Part shown: piece after piece, positions 8,756 to 17,599 of the stretch
How the letters are laid out: every line of letters starts with the position of its first letter
Position numbering within the stretch: the stretch's first letter is position 1
NCBI RefSeq assembly: GCF_000238595.1
Contig: NZ_AGTS01000083.1
Span: 115,266-179,265, forward strand
Length of the DNA: 64,000 nucleotides
DNA from: Acidovorax sp. NO-1
Lineage (GTDB): Bacteria; Pseudomonadota; Gammaproteobacteria; Burkholderiales; Burkholderiaceae_C
Direction: 5' to 3'
Notes under the pieces: generated by a model
What the model was told of the DNA's origin: nothing
Seen by the model: only the letters and a program-made list of their open reading frames with translations
Databases searched by the model: none
Program-made: the position numbers and the translations under genes

Positions 8756-9265
8756 TCAGGGCCGGCTGTCGACCGGCAGCGGCGGTGCGGTGCGCGGTGC
8801 GCCGTCACGTTTGTAGACCATCACCGTGCGTTTGAAGGTGCAGACAATCACGCCGCTCTGGTTGTAGCCTTCGGTGCGCACCGTGACGACGCCGACATTG
8901 GTTCGCGACCGCGACTCGCGCCTATCCAGTACCGTGGTGCGGGAGTAAATCGTGTCGCCTTCAAACACTGGATGCGGAAGTCGAACTTCGTCCCACCCCA
9001 GGTTGGCCATGACGTTTTGCGAGACATCGCTCACCGTCTGCCCCGTCACGAGGGCCAGCGTGAGGCAGGAATTGATGAGCGGGCGGCCGAACTCCGTCTG
9101 CGCGGCGTAGTGGGCATCGAAGTGCAGCGGAGCCGTGTTTTGCGTCAGCAACGTGAACCAGATGTTGTCGTTCTGGGTCAGGGTGCGGCCGAGGGCATGC
9201 CGATACTCGTCGCCGACCTCGAAGTCTTCATAGAACCGGCCGGGCCACCCTTCCTTGACAGTCAT
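8756..9265 (-). CDS. MaoC-family (R)-specific enoyl-CoA hydratase-like protein
   Basis: Single hotdog-domain protein of 169 aa. The family features FYEDFEVGDEYRHALGRT near the N-terminus and PLHFDAHYAAQTEFGRPL around residues 50-70 (hydratase-2-like) are seen, with a NSCLTLALVTGQTV helix. The start MTVKEGWPGRF at 9265 is chosen because GAAGGA lies 7 nt upstream; a longer frame to 9337 has no such site. It lies between the TetR gene and ETF-QO and is probably in the same leftward run. Likely role is hydration of an enoyl-CoA intermediate or a related thioester reaction; substrate unknown. Confidence 0.82.
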   Translation of the reverse strand: MTVKEGWPGRFYEDFEVGDEYRHALGRTLTQNDNIWFTLLTQNTAPLHFDAHYAAQTEFGRPLINSCLTLALVTGQTVSDVSQNVMANLGWDEVRLPHPVFEGDTIYSRTTVLDRRESRSRTNVGVVTVRTEGYNQSGVIVCTFKRTVMVYKRDGAPRTAPPLPVDSRP

Positions 9266-9409
9266 TTTTTGATCCTTCGGTGTGTTGTTCAATTTGCGAT
9301 TTCCAAGATGCAGTCGGTTGGCGTGCCACTGAGCCACGTAGGCGACATGGGGACCATGGTTGTCCGTCTCTCTGCCCGGCCTATTGAAGTTGCCGGCAAT
9401 GCATTGCGG

Positions 9410-10042
9410 CTATGCTTTGTCATGCAGGAGAATTCCATCGAACACGATCGCTGTGATTTGGCGTGAGAAATCCTGAAACGAGCCTCGTTGGGGGTTGTAC
9501 CACTCGACGGTCCAGTTCAATGCACCAATCACGAAAAGCCGAATCATGGCCGTGCTTGTGTCCTGGCGCAACTCGCCGCTGGCGAGCGCTGATTCGAACA
9601 GCCGATCCCAATAGTCTGCGTAAGCCCGCCGCACGATCCGGTGGCGATTTTTTGCGCTGATCGGGATTTGGCCGTAGATGCGGATGTTGGCTGACGTAAA
9701 GTCGCCATAATGCAGCATTCCCCAGAGATGGCCTTCAATGCCAGCGGCGATTCGGTCTCGCCAGGGTGCACTTTCGGGAAGAGCCGCAACACGGGTGCGC
9801 ACGGCATCGGCGACGATGGTGATACCTTTGTCCAGTACCTCGCCCAGGATCTGCTCTTTCGATTCGAAGTGATAGTAGATGCTGCCGGCTTTGACGCCGG
9901 CAGCATCCGCAACCTCGCGCAAAGTAGTTGCCGCATAGCCATGATGCCTGAACAGCCGTGCAGCTTCGAGCAGCACCCGTTCACGTGTAGCGGGGCCATC
10001 TGCGTTATCTTTGCTGAGCTTTGCTTCTGTACTTGGCTTCAT
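9410..10042 (-). CDS. TetR-family transcriptional regulator, candidate regulator of the island
   Basis: A 210-aa regulator with an N-terminal helix-turn-helix at about residues 20-65 (TRERVLLEAARLFRHHGYAA, then GVKAGSIYYHFESKEQIL) and a variable C-terminal ligand domain. The C-terminal region is of the type found in regulators of fatty-acid and CoA-ester catabolism. The gene is transcribed leftward after the BadI-like gene. A half-palindrome GTTAG at 10054-10058 lies 12 nt upstream of its ATG, suggesting autoregulation. It is the only regulator in 64 kb, which makes it the obvious binder of the repeated CTAAC-N4-GTTAG sites. The effector is probably an acyl-CoA of the pathway (inference). Confidence 0.92.
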   Translation of the reverse strand: MKPSTEAKLSKDNADGPATRERVLLEAARLFRHHGYAATTLREVADAAGVKAGSIYYHFESKEQILGEVLDKGITIVADAVRTRVAALPESAPWRDRIAAGIEGHLWGMLHYGDFTSANIRIYGQIPISAKNRHRIVRRAYADYWDRLFESALASGELRQDTSTAMIRLFVIGALNWTVEWYNPQRGSFQDFSRQITAIVFDGILLHDKA

Positions 10043-10044
10043 AA

Positions 10045-10058
10045 TGACCGATAGTTAG
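10045..10058. promoter_or_regulatory. Operator half-site upstream of the TetR gene
   Basis: TGACC-GATA-GTTAG: the right arm and the GATA spacer equal those of the perfect site at 11843-11856, while the left arm matches CTAAC at only two of five positions. It lies 3-16 nt upstream of the TetR start codon, a typical position for autorepression. A weak site by sequence alone. Confidence 0.45.
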
Positions 10059-10137
10059 ATCCAAAAAAGCAAATCGTATCAAACTTGGCTTTGGTCGAAG
10101 GGGCAGACTCGTGCATTGGCGCGTCGCAAGTAGTTGC

Positions 10138-10929
10138 TCACTTGCTCCCGTTGGTCCACTGCCTGAAATCAGGCCGGCGTTTTTCCAGGAAAGCGCTCAC
10201 GCCTTCTTTGGACTCTGCCGTGTCGTAGTACAGGCTCAGCGCTTGAAGTCCCAGGCTGCCGATCCCGCGAATGTGCTCGGTGGATGCATTGAACGAACGT
10301 TTCGCGATCGCCAGAGCCGTCGGACTTTTTTCGACAATTTCCTTGCACCAGCGGGCGACTTCGGCGTCGAGCCGGTCGTGGGGCACGACGGTGTTGCACA
10401 GACCCATGGCCAGGGCCTCCTGTGCACTGTAGCGGCGGCACATGTACCAGATCTCGCGGGCTTTCTTTTCGCCAACCACATGGCTCAGGTAAGCCGTGCC
10501 CCAGCCAGGGTCGACCGAGCCTACTTTCGGGCCGACTTGGCCAAACACGGCCTTTTCCGAGGCAATGGTCATGTCGCACAAGGTGGCCAGGACATTGCCG
10601 CCGCCAATGGCGTAACCCTGCACGCGGGCGATCACGGGCTTGGGCACGTCACGAATGGCGCTGTGAAACTCTTCCACCGGGATACCGATGGTGCCCCGGC
10701 CGTCATACTGGCCGGCATGAGCCGACTGATCGCCGCCGGTGCAGAAAGCACGGTCACCCGTCCCGGTGAGCACAATGGCGGCGATTCGCTTGTCCCAGCC
10801 TGCTTTCATGAATGCCTGCAGCAGTTCCTCGACGGTCTGGCCGCGAAACGCATTCATCACTTCGGGGCGGTTGATCGCGATGTAGGCCACCGAGTCGAGT
10901 TCTTCGTAGAGGATGTCCTTGAATTCCAT
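10138..10929 (-). CDS. badI: BadI-like 2-ketocyclohexane-1-carboxyl-CoA hydrolase (ring cleavage)
   Basis: Crotonase-fold protein of 263 aa recognised by close resemblance to BadI of Rhodopseudomonas palustris. Shared stretches include [71 protein letters not shown] and KKAREIWYMCRRYSAQEA. BadI opens the ring of 2-ketocyclohexanecarboxyl-CoA by a reverse-Dieckmann hydrolysis to pimelyl-CoA. It follows a BadH-like dehydrogenase by 59 nt, the same functional pairing as in the bad operon. MenB and other naphthoyl-CoA synthases are relatives, but the motif set fits BadI better. The ring may carry substituents here, since carboxylase genes are also present. Confidence 0.85.
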   Translation of the reverse strand: MEFKDILYEELDSVAYIAINRPEVMNAFRGQTVEELLQAFMKAGWDKRIAAIVLTGTGDRAFCTGGDQSAHAGQYDGRGTIGIPVEEFHSAIRDVPKPVIARVQGYAIGGGNVLATLCDMTIASEKAVFGQVGPKVGSVDPGWGTAYLSHVVGEKKAREIWYMCRRYSAQEALAMGLCNTVVPHDRLDAEVARWCKEIVEKSPTALAIAKRSFNASTEHIRGIGSLGLQALSLYYDTAESKEGVSAFLEKRRPDFRQWTNGSK

Positions 10930-10988
10930 GGGTTTTCCTTTTTGTCTGTTATTTCAATGCCGCATGTCTTTCGACCGTGCCCGGGCGT

Positions 10989-11786
10989 TTACCCAATCAT
11001 GCTGTAACCACCAGACACTGAAAGAACCTGCCCGGTGACATGGCCCGCAGCCTTCGCTGAAGACAGGAAGACGACGGCATTGGCAATATCCTGCGGCCGT
11101 CCCACCTTGCGCAACGGCAGCGCCTTGGCGACTTTTTCCAGTTGCTCCGGCGTGAACATACTGTCGGCATCAATCCACATGCTGCTTCCGCCCACTTCGT
11201 CGGTGGTACTGGGGATAGTGACGCCGGGGCATACCACGTTGCAGCGGATGCCGTAACGCCCGTTTTCCTTGGCGATCGTTTTCATGAAGCTGTTGATGGC
11301 AGCCTTGACGCCGCCATACACCGCTTCACGTGGCTCACCTTGCCGACTGGCATCAGAGCTGATGGAGACGATTGAGCCGGCGTTGCGAGGAACCATGACT
11401 TCAAGCGCGGTCTTGGTGCAGTTGAGAACGCCGAGGTAGTTGATGTTGATGATCTTTTGCCACAGATCGGGGGTCGTCTGCGTGAAGAACATCAACTGGT
11501 CCCAGCCGACGTTGTTGACGAGGACATCGACGCCGCCGAACTTGTCCGAGGCTGCCTTGAACATGGCTTGCACCTGGTCAAGTTGGGTGACATCGGTCTT
11601 GACAACCTGCGCCGACGCCGCGCCGCTCGCCAGCGCGAGTTCTGCCGTCTTTTGCGCCTGACTTTCGTCGATGTCGCCGATGGTGATGTTGGCGCCTTCC
11701 GCGGCGAAGCCGAGCACGATGCCGCGGCCAATGTTCGAGCCGCCACCCGTGACGATGACCGATTTTCCTTTTAGTTCGAGATCCAT
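10989..11786 (-). CDS. badH: BadH-like 2-hydroxycyclohexanecarboxyl-CoA dehydrogenase (SDR)
   Basis: Classical SDR of 265 aa with the cofactor motif TGGGSNIG near residue 15, NNVGW in place of NNAG, and the intact catalytic YGGVK preceded by the Ser in ISSDAS. The ends VCPGVTIPST and TGQVLSVSGGYSMIG resemble BadH, which oxidises the 2-hydroxy ring thioester to the 2-keto compound cleaved by BadI. The start at 11786 is chosen for its strong AAGGAG ribosome-binding site 8 nt upstream; the frame could run back to 11816. A perfect operator-like palindrome lies 57 nt upstream, so this gene probably leads the ring-cleavage unit. Confidence 0.75.
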   Translation of the reverse strand: MDLELKGKSVIVTGGGSNIGRGIVLGFAAEGANITIGDIDESQAQKTAELALASGAASAQVVKTDVTQLDQVQAMFKAASDKFGGVDVLVNNVGWDQLMFFTQTTPDLWQKIININYLGVLNCTKTALEVMVPRNAGSIVSISSDASRQGEPREAVYGGVKAAINSFMKTIAKENGRYGIRCNVVCPGVTIPSTTDEVGGSSMWIDADSMFTPEQLEKVAKALPLRKVGRPQDIANAVVFLSSAKAAGHVTGQVLSVSGGYSMIG

Positions 11787-11842
11787 ACTGATTGCTCCTT
11801 GCGCTTTAGGCGCCACATTGGTGAGGATGAAATTATAACTAT

Positions 11843-11856
11843 CTAACGATAGTTAG
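11843..11856. promoter_or_regulatory. Operator-like palindrome CTAAC-GATA-GTTAG
   Basis: Perfect 5-bp arms 57-70 nt upstream of the BadH-like start. The surrounding DNA is AT-rich (AATTATAACTAT), as expected of a promoter. Same arms and spacing as the sites at 4601 and 20466. Confidence 0.75.
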
Positions 11857-11974
11857 ACAGCGAGCGAGATTTCCTGTGTTGGATGGTGCGCCTGGCAGCT
11901 ACCACTGCAATCCACTGTGGCATAGGCTGCCACCTGTCGATTCAAGAGAGGGATGAAAATCCGAGAAACAAGAT

Positions 11975-12022
11975 GGGATGGTTCACTATCAGTGCGCAAC
12001 GCGCCTGACCGTGAACCATCCC
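11975..12022 (-). terminator. Long hairpin downstream of the second liv operon
   Basis: GGGATGGTTCAC (11975-11986) and GTGAACCATCCC (12011-12022) form a perfect 12-bp stem around a 24-base loop that itself contains GCGC-AAC-GCGC. It begins 12 nt beyond the binding-protein stop codon. On the minus strand it is followed by ATCTTGTTTCTC, only a weak T-run. Most likely a terminator for the leftward liv operon, separating it from badH. Confidence 0.65.
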
Positions 12023-12034
12023 AAGGGAAGGCAA

Positions 12035-13291
12035 TTACTGTTTGTTCTTGGCGAACTCGCCAGATTCTTTCTTCACGATGTCCTGGACCACGTCGTCATA
12101 CGCCGAGAACCAGTCAGTCTGGGGCACCCACTTGGCGCCGTCCCACATGTCGATGCGGGTTTTGCCGCCGCCGCCATGGTCTTTGGCGGTCACCGTCACG
12201 GGGGCGATCAGGCCTTCGGCATCAAAGTTTTTCAAGCTTTCCAGTCCGCGCTTCATTTTGTCAGGGTTGAGGGGCCAGCCACTTTGTTTGATGGCTAGGC
12301 GAGCGCCTTCGAAAACGCTGGCATAGATGGCCAGACCGGTGTTGTAGTAAACATCGTTGAGATGCTTGCGGTCACCGCTGCCCTTGTTTTTCTCATACAG
12401 GTCCTTGATGATCTGCTGCATCAGCGGGTGGCTCTGTCCACCCGTAACGTTGGTGCCGCGCTTGAGGCCTTTTGCGTTTTCCAGACCAATGTTGGCAAGG
12501 TCAACTTCGTTGAGCCAATTGACGGAAATGTACTTGTCCATCGGGATGCCGTTGCGCTTCATTTCGCGCGAGGCGACGACGTGCATGCCGGCCAGGTTCC
12601 AGCTGATCACCCAGTCGGGGTTGTTGCGGCGGATCTGGGACCAAGCGGCGGCCTGGTCATTGCCCGGCATCGGGTTGGGAACCAACTGCAGGTCAAAGCC
12701 CTCTTTGGCCGCAAGTGTCTTCAACACGCCGATCGGTTCCTGCCCGAACGGATAGTCGGGGTAGATGAACGAAATCTTCACGCCCTTGAGATTGTTGTTG
12801 GACTTGGTTTTGATGTAGTGGATATTGTTGGCCATTTGACCCCAGTAGGTGGGCCCAATGGGGAAAATCCACTTGAACACATCACCATCGACCGCATCGC
12901 CACGACCTACAAAGGATTGCACCATCACATTGCCATCCGCCATGGCGCGCGGCAGAACGGCGCGGGAAACCGGCGTGGACAGGAAATCAAAGGCAACGGC
13001 GCCTTCGCGTTTCATCTTTTCGTAGCACTCGATGCCACGCTGCGGCTCGTTGCCATGGTCTTGAACCAGTATCTCGATGGGGTGGCCTTCAATGCCGCCT
13101 TTCTGATTCAATACCTTGGCATAGTCATTCGCCGCCTGGGCAATTTGTGGCGTCACAAAGCCGTAGGATTTACTCAGGTCATAACAAAGCGCGAATTTGA
13201 CGGGCTGGGCTGGTGCCTGCGCCTGCGCGGACTGCAGACCGGCCAGCGCCAATCCCAGGCCAGCAAGAATGGAAAGCAGTTTGATTTTCAT
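12035..13291 (-). CDS. livK: HAAT-family periplasmic substrate-binding protein, copy A
   Basis: Type I periplasmic binding protein of 418 aa with a Sec signal peptide of about 24 residues ending AQAQA. Recognisable parts are VKFALCYDLSKSYGF at the mature start, NQKGGIEGHPIEILVQDHGN and WDGAKWVPQTDW near the C-terminus. It captures the substrate of the livGHMF transporter encoded upstream. Copy B directly precedes it and is roughly four-fifths identical by eye. The differences (for example YPDYPFGQEP versus YLDTAFGLEP) lie partly in the ligand-cleft region, so the two may bind different acids. It is last in the operon and is followed by a hairpin. Confidence 0.92.
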   Translation of the reverse strand: MKIKLLSILAGLGLALAGLQSAQAQAPAQPVKFALCYDLSKSYGFVTPQIAQAANDYAKVLNQKGGIEGHPIEILVQDHGNEPQRGIECYEKMKREGAVAFDFLSTPVSRAVLPRAMADGNVMVQSFVGRGDAVDGDVFKWIFPIGPTYWGQMANNIHYIKTKSNNNLKGVKISFIYPDYPFGQEPIGVLKTLAAKEGFDLQLVPNPMPGNDQAAAWSQIRRNNPDWVISWNLAGMHVVASREMKRNGIPMDKYISVNWLNEVDLANIGLENAKGLKRGTNVTGGQSHPLMQQIIKDLYEKNKGSGDRKHLNDVYYNTGLAIYASVFEGARLAIKQSGWPLNPDKMKRGLESLKNFDAEGLIAPVTVTAKDHGGGGKTRIDMWDGAKWVPQTDWFSAYDDVVQDIVKKESGEFAKNKQ

Positions 13292-13384
13292 GATGATGTT
13301 TCCTGTTTAGTTAGTACGGGGTGAAATGCAGTCTGTAGAAGGCACGCCGTACAGTCGTGCCCGAGGCCTGACCGAGGCGTATCG

Positions 13385-14641
13385 CTACTGCTTCGACTTG
13401 GCGAACTCCGCCGATTCCTTCTTGGCGCTTTCCTGGACTACATCGTCGTATGCGGAGAACCAGCCAGTCTCTGGCACCCACTTCGCGCCATCCCACATGT
13501 CGATGCGCGTCTTGCCGCCGCCGCCATGGTCCTTGGCCGTCACAGTTACAGGGGCGATGAGGCCGTTAGCGTCGAAGTTGCGCAGGCTCTCCAGCCCGCG
13601 CTTCATCTTGTCGGATGTCAGAGGCCAGCCATACTGCTTGATTGCCAGACGCGCGCCTTCGAAAACAGGAGCGTAGGTGGCCAGCCCAGTGTTGTAGAAG
13701 ATGTCATTGGTATGCTTGCGGTCGCCGTTGCCCTTTCCCTTGTCATACAGATCCTTCAGGATCTGCTGGATCAGCGGGTGCTCCTGACCGCCCACCACAT
13801 TAGTGCCGCGCTTGATGCCCTTGGCTGCGTCGGCGCCAATGTTCGCGATGTCCACTTCGTTGAACCAATTGACTGCGATGTACTTGTCCATCGGCATGGC
13901 GTTGCGTTTCATTTCGCGCGAGGCAACAACGTGCATGTTGCCCAGATTCCAGCTGATGACCCAATCGGGGTTGAAGCGGCGGATCTGGGACCATGCCCCT
14001 GACTGATTGTTACCAGGCAGCGGGTTCGGGAACAATTGGAGGTCGAAGCCTTCCTTGGCCGCGAGTGTCTTCAACACGCCGATGGGTTCCAACCCAAACG
14101 CGGTGTCCAGGTAAAAGAATGCGATCTTCACCCCCTTCAGGTTGTTGTTCGACTTGGACTTGATGTACTGGATGTTATTGGCTGCTTGGCTCCAATAGGT
14201 GGGCCCGATGGGGAATATCCACTTGAACACATCGCCGTCGACTGCATCGCTGCGGCCAGTAAAGGATGAAATCATCACATTGTTGTCCTGCATTGCGCGC
14301 GGCAGCAGCGCGCGCCCGACCGGCGTGGAAAAGAAGTCGAAGGTGATCGCACCCTCGCGCTTCATCTTTTCATAGCACTCGATGCCCCGCTGCGGTTCGT
14401 TGCCATGGTCTTGAACCAGAATCTCGACCGGATGGCCTTCGATGCCGCCTTTCTGGTTGAGTATCTGCGCATAGTCGCGCGCGGCCTGGGCAACTTGCGG
14501 TACGGCGAAGGCGTAAACCTTGCTCAGGTCGTAACATAGCGCAAATTTAATCGGTTCGGTCTGGGCCTGGGCCAGCGCGGGCTGGACATTGGACATCGCC
14601 ATCCCCACGCCAGCAAGAATTGAAAGCAGTTTGATTTTCAT
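13385..14641 (-). CDS. livK: HAAT-family periplasmic substrate-binding protein, copy B
   Basis: A 418-aa binding protein with signal peptide (MKIKLLSILAGVGMAMSNVQ, cleavage after ALAQA) and the same domain plan as copy A. The mature start VKFALCYDLSK of copy A reads IKFALCYDLSK here. It has KSKSNNNLKGVKIAFFYLD where copy A has KTKSNNNLKGVKISFIYPD. It lies 126 nt downstream of livF and 93 nt before copy A, and is co-transcribed leftward. Likely role is to deliver the pathway acid to LivHM. Confidence 0.92.
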   Translation of the reverse strand: MKIKLLSILAGVGMAMSNVQPALAQAQTEPIKFALCYDLSKVYAFAVPQVAQAARDYAQILNQKGGIEGHPVEILVQDHGNEPQRGIECYEKMKREGAITFDFFSTPVGRALLPRAMQDNNVMISSFTGRSDAVDGDVFKWIFPIGPTYWSQAANNIQYIKSKSNNNLKGVKIAFFYLDTAFGLEPIGVLKTLAAKEGFDLQLFPNPLPGNNQSGAWSQIRRFNPDWVISWNLGNMHVVASREMKRNAMPMDKYIAVNWFNEVDIANIGADAAKGIKRGTNVVGGQEHPLIQQILKDLYDKGKGNGDRKHTNDIFYNTGLATYAPVFEGARLAIKQYGWPLTSDKMKRGLESLRNFDANGLIAPVTVTAKDHGGGGKTRIDMWDGAKWVPETGWFSAYDDVVQESAKKESAEFAKSKQ

Positions 14642-14767
14642 GGTGATGTCTCCTGTTTAGCTAGCACGGGGTGAAATGCAGTCTGTAGTAGGCATGCCGG
14701 TCGTGCCCAAGACTTAATGCGAGAGCTCGACGCGATGTGGAGGTGTTCATGCTACGAGAAACTCGTT

Positions 14768-15619
14768 TCAGGTGAGCCAGCGTTTGCGCCGACTATAGTG
14801 TTTGATGTCATGGAAGCTTCGCCCTTCGGTGCCTCCTAGATAGAACTCCTGGATGTCCGGGTTTTTCTTCATGGCTTCTGCGCTGTCATGCATCACCACG
14901 CGTCCGTTCTCGATCAGATAGCCATGCGAGACGACCTCTAAAGCTGCAATTGCGTTTTGTTCCACCAGCAGAACGGACAGGCCTTCTTCCTTGTTGATGC
15001 GCCGAACAATGTCGAAAATCTCGGCCACCAGAAAAGGCGCGAGACCAAGACTCGGCTCGTCAAGCATCAGCAGCTTGGGTTGCGTCATCAAGGCACGGCC
15101 AATGGCCAGCATCTGCTGCTCGCCGCCTGACAGGTAGCCGGACTGCGCGGTGCGCCGCTGATGCAAGCGCGGGAAGTAGCTGTAAACCATATCCTTGTTA
15201 CGCAGCATGTCTTGGCGGGTGCCACGAACCGCCGAGGCCGCCACCAGGTTTTCGTCAGGCGTCATGTGTTCGAACACACGCCGCCCTTCCAGCACATGCA
15301 CGATACCGAGCTTGACGCGCTCCTGCGGCGCCAGTGCATCGATGTTCTGACCCAGGAATTGCACCTCACCGCGGGTTACCAGGCCGCGCTCAGGGCGCAG
15401 CAGGCCGCTGATCGACTTCAGCGTCGTGCTTTTGCCAGCGCCGTTGGCGCCCAGCAGTGCCACCATGTCGCCTTGCGGCACATCGATCGAAACGCCCTTG
15501 ATGGCGAGCGATACATGATCGTAGATGACCTCGACATTGTTCAGTGACAATATCAAGGCAGGTTCCGCAGTCTGGTTTTGCATCAGCGTTGGGGTGGAAG
15601 TCAAGTTGTCAGTCGCCAT
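14768..15619 (-). CDS. livF: Liv-type ABC transporter ATP-binding protein LivF, second set
   Basis: ATPase subunit of about 283 aa. Walker A is LLGANGAGKST, the signature is YLSGGEQQMLAIGRAL, Walker B is LLMLDEPSLGLAP, and the C-terminus is HYSRRKRWLT. The start MATDNLTSTPT at 15619 is preferred, since the longer frame would overlap livM coding sequence. It has about 30 more N-terminal residues than the first LivF, and an in-frame MQNQ could also serve as start. Encoded 10 nt after livM, it belongs to the livG-ligase-livH-livM-livF-livK-livK operon. Confidence 0.9.
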   Translation of the reverse strand: MATDNLTSTPTLMQNQTAEPALILSLNNVEVIYDHVSLAIKGVSIDVPQGDMVALLGANGAGKSTTLKSISGLLRPERGLVTRGEVQFLGQNIDALAPQERVKLGIVHVLEGRRVFEHMTPDENLVAASAVRGTRQDMLRNKDMVYSYFPRLHQRRTAQSGYLSGGEQQMLAIGRALMTQPKLLMLDEPSLGLAPFLVAEIFDIVRRINKEEGLSVLLVEQNAIAALEVVSHGYLIENGRVVMHDSAEAMKKNPDIQEFYLGGTEGRSFHDIKHYSRRKRWLT

Positions 15620-15629
15620 GATGTCGTTT

Positions 15630-16703
15630 TTACTTTCGGGCGTAGCCGAAGGGCCAGACCAGCAGGTAGTTGCGCAGATTGGTGTACATCTTGCCCAGCC
15701 CCATAGGCTCAACCAGCAGGAAAATAATGATCAGCGCGCCATAAACCGCATGTGGAATGTGGGCCAGCGTTTCGATCCCGAGCGAGATGCCCAGGAGCTG
15801 CGCCAGCCAGCCGATCAGACTGTTCATCAGGCCGGGCATCAACAGAATGAAGGCGGCCCCAAAATAGCTGCCGATGATGCTGCCCAGTCCGCCGACGATC
15901 ACCATGGCCAGCAACTCGATGGAGACATTGACGGCAAATTGCTCCGGTGTGGCTGCTCGGTAGAAGGTGAAGATCAGGATGGCGCCGCTGATGCCGCCAA
16001 TGAAGGACGAGGTGGCGAACGCCACCAGCTTGTAATACAGGCTGTGCACGCCAATGACCGCCGCAGCGAAGTCCTTTTCACGCACCGCAATGAGCGCGCG
16101 GCCAAGCCCGGTGCGGCGCAAGTTGAGCATGAACACGGTGACGATCAGGCACCAGCCCAGCGCCACGTAATAGAGTCCGGTATCCGAGGTGATGGCCTGG
16201 CCGAGCAGGCTGATGTCAGGTGCCTGCAGTGTGGCCTGGGTGCCGCCGCTGATGGCCGGCACGTGGGAGATCACCCAGTCCATGACGAACTGCAGGGCCA
16301 GCGTGCTGAGCGCCAGATACAGGCCTTTCACGCGCAGCGCCGCGAAAGCGAAAACGATGCCGATCACAGCGGCCATCACGCCGCCGAGCACCATCGCGAT
16401 CTCCCAGGGAATGCCGTTGCGTACGCCGTGCACCGCCGTGTAGGCGCCGATGCCCATGATGGCGGCATAGCCGAAGTGGAACTGTCCGGTCCAGCCCAGG
16501 ATCAGGTTCAAGCCGAGCACGGCCGCAGTCCACACCAGCCACGGTAACAACTGGGTGCTGAGGACGAGCGTGCTCATGGTGAATGGCGCAGTTAACGCAA
16601 AGGCCAGCAACAAGCCGATCATCCAGCGATCCGCGGGGAGCGGAAAAAGCGAGCGCGCGTTGGCGTAATTGGTATGGAAAATTCCTGATTGACGAAATAG
16701 CAT
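15630..16703 (-). CDS. livM: Liv-type ABC transporter permease LivM
   Basis: Inner-membrane permease of 357 aa with multiple hydrophobic segments. The LivM hallmarks NLILGWTGQFHFGYAAIMGI and LRRTGLGRALIAVREKDFAA (the EAA-like cytoplasmic loop) are present, with VIVGGLGSIIGSYFGAAF near the C-terminal third. It begins 5 nt after livH ends and precedes livF by 10 nt. The partner permease is the livH at 16709-17596. Confidence 0.92.
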   Translation of the reverse strand: MLFRQSGIFHTNYANARSLFPLPADRWMIGLLLAFALTAPFTMSTLVLSTQLLPWLVWTAAVLGLNLILGWTGQFHFGYAAIMGIGAYTAVHGVRNGIPWEIAMVLGGVMAAVIGIVFAFAALRVKGLYLALSTLALQFVMDWVISHVPAISGGTQATLQAPDISLLGQAITSDTGLYYVALGWCLIVTVFMLNLRRTGLGRALIAVREKDFAAAVIGVHSLYYKLVAFATSSFIGGISGAILIFTFYRAATPEQFAVNVSIELLAMVIVGGLGSIIGSYFGAAFILLMPGLMNSLIGWLAQLLGISLGIETLAHIPHAVYGALIIIFLLVEPMGLGKMYTNLRNYLLVWPFGYARK

Positions 16704-16708
16704 GACCT

Positions 16709-17596
16709 TCAGATCCTTTCAATGTCGTGGCGCCCGAACAGGCCATGCGGCCGAATCAGGATGGTCAGAATCAGTATTGTGGCAACCACCAGGTCGCGGC
16801 TACCACCGCCAACCAAGGGGTCGAGATAGCCAGATGCAACGCCTTCAAGAAGGCCCAGCAGCAAGCCGGCCAGAATGGCGCCGCCGATGCTGTCAAGACC
16901 GCCCAAAACGGCGACGGTCAAGCCCTTGAGCAAAAGCAGCGCCAGCGCCTGGCTGACCCCTTGAACCGAGCCCCATAACACGCCGGCCGTGGTGGCCAGA
17001 ACCGAGGACATGGCCCAGGAAAACGCCACCCCGCGTTCAACCGAAATACCGATCGACCACGATGCGATGTAATCGTCGGAGATGGCGCGCAGGACAATGC
17101 CCCTGCGCGTGCGAAAGAAGAACATCAAGACCAAAAACAGCGCGATGGCCATCACGGCGCCCACCACATAAGCCCGACTGAGCAGCACCGGCCCCAGAAA
17201 CAGCGGGTCGTCGCTGATGCCAATGGACAGCGGAAGGCCAGAGCCGCCCCAGATGGCCATTGTTGTCGCGCGTATAAAGATGTCCAGCCCCAGTGTCATC
17301 ATCAGGATCATGATGATGGGGCGGCCCGCCAGCCGGCGCAACGCCACCCGCTCGATGCCCATTCCGACAAAGAACATCGTTCCCATGGCCAGCGGGATGG
17401 CGACCCACATCGACACGCCCAATCCATTGGCGATGGCCAGCACGACATAGGCACCCAGCATGGTCATCGCACCTTGCGCCAGGTTAGGCACCGAGGATGA
17501 CTTGTAGATGATCACGATGCCCATGGCGACCAGTGAATACATGAGCCCCGACAGCGCGCCATTGATGGCCAATTCGGCAAACAGTGAAAAATCCAT
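16709..17596 (-). CDS. livH: Liv-type ABC transporter permease LivH, second set
   Basis: Inner-membrane permease of 295 aa. It opens with LAINGALSGLMYSLVAMG and carries the LivH features SSVPNLAQGAMTMLGAYVV and VAVLGGLDSIGGAILAGLLL, ending IRPHGLFGRHDIERI. It starts 3 nt downstream of the ligase stop, so its translation is tied to the ligase, the same ligase-livH order as in the first transporter operon. Confidence 0.92.
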   Translation of the reverse strand: MDFSLFAELAINGALSGLMYSLVAMGIVIIYKSSSVPNLAQGAMTMLGAYVVLAIANGLGVSMWVAIPLAMGTMFFVGMGIERVALRRLAGRPIIMILMMTLGLDIFIRATTMAIWGGSGLPLSIGISDDPLFLGPVLLSRAYVVGAVMAIALFLVLMFFFRTRRGIVLRAISDDYIASWSIGISVERGVAFSWAMSSVLATTAGVLWGSVQGVSQALALLLLKGLTVAVLGGLDSIGGAILAGLLLGLLEGVASGYLDPLVGGGSRDLVVATILILTILIRPHGLFGRHDIERI

Positions 17597-17599
17597 AAT

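Larger units (their letters stand above)
12035..14703 (-). repeat. Tandem duplication of the binding-protein gene with its leader
   Basis: Two units, each a binding-protein gene plus about 60-70 bp of upstream DNA. The leaders at 13292-13353 and 14642-14703 share CCTGTTTAG-TAG-ACGGGGTG and the block ATGCAGTCTGTAG with few changes. Because the leader is duplicated too, each copy keeps its own translation signals. The duplication is old enough for the proteins to have diverged. Confidence 0.8.

Noticed and set aside
10138..10929. MenB (1,4-dihydroxy-2-naphthoyl-CoA synthase)
   Set aside because: Related fold and some shared motifs, but the GGDQS, IRDVPKPVIARVQGYAIGG and REIWYMCRRY combination and the adjacent BadH-like gene fit BadI; there are no other menaquinone genes.
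13305..13320. A further operator at GTTAG near the leader of binding-protein copy A
   Set aside because: Only the right arm is present; the expected left arm reads TCCTG. It is inside an operon, so probably chance.
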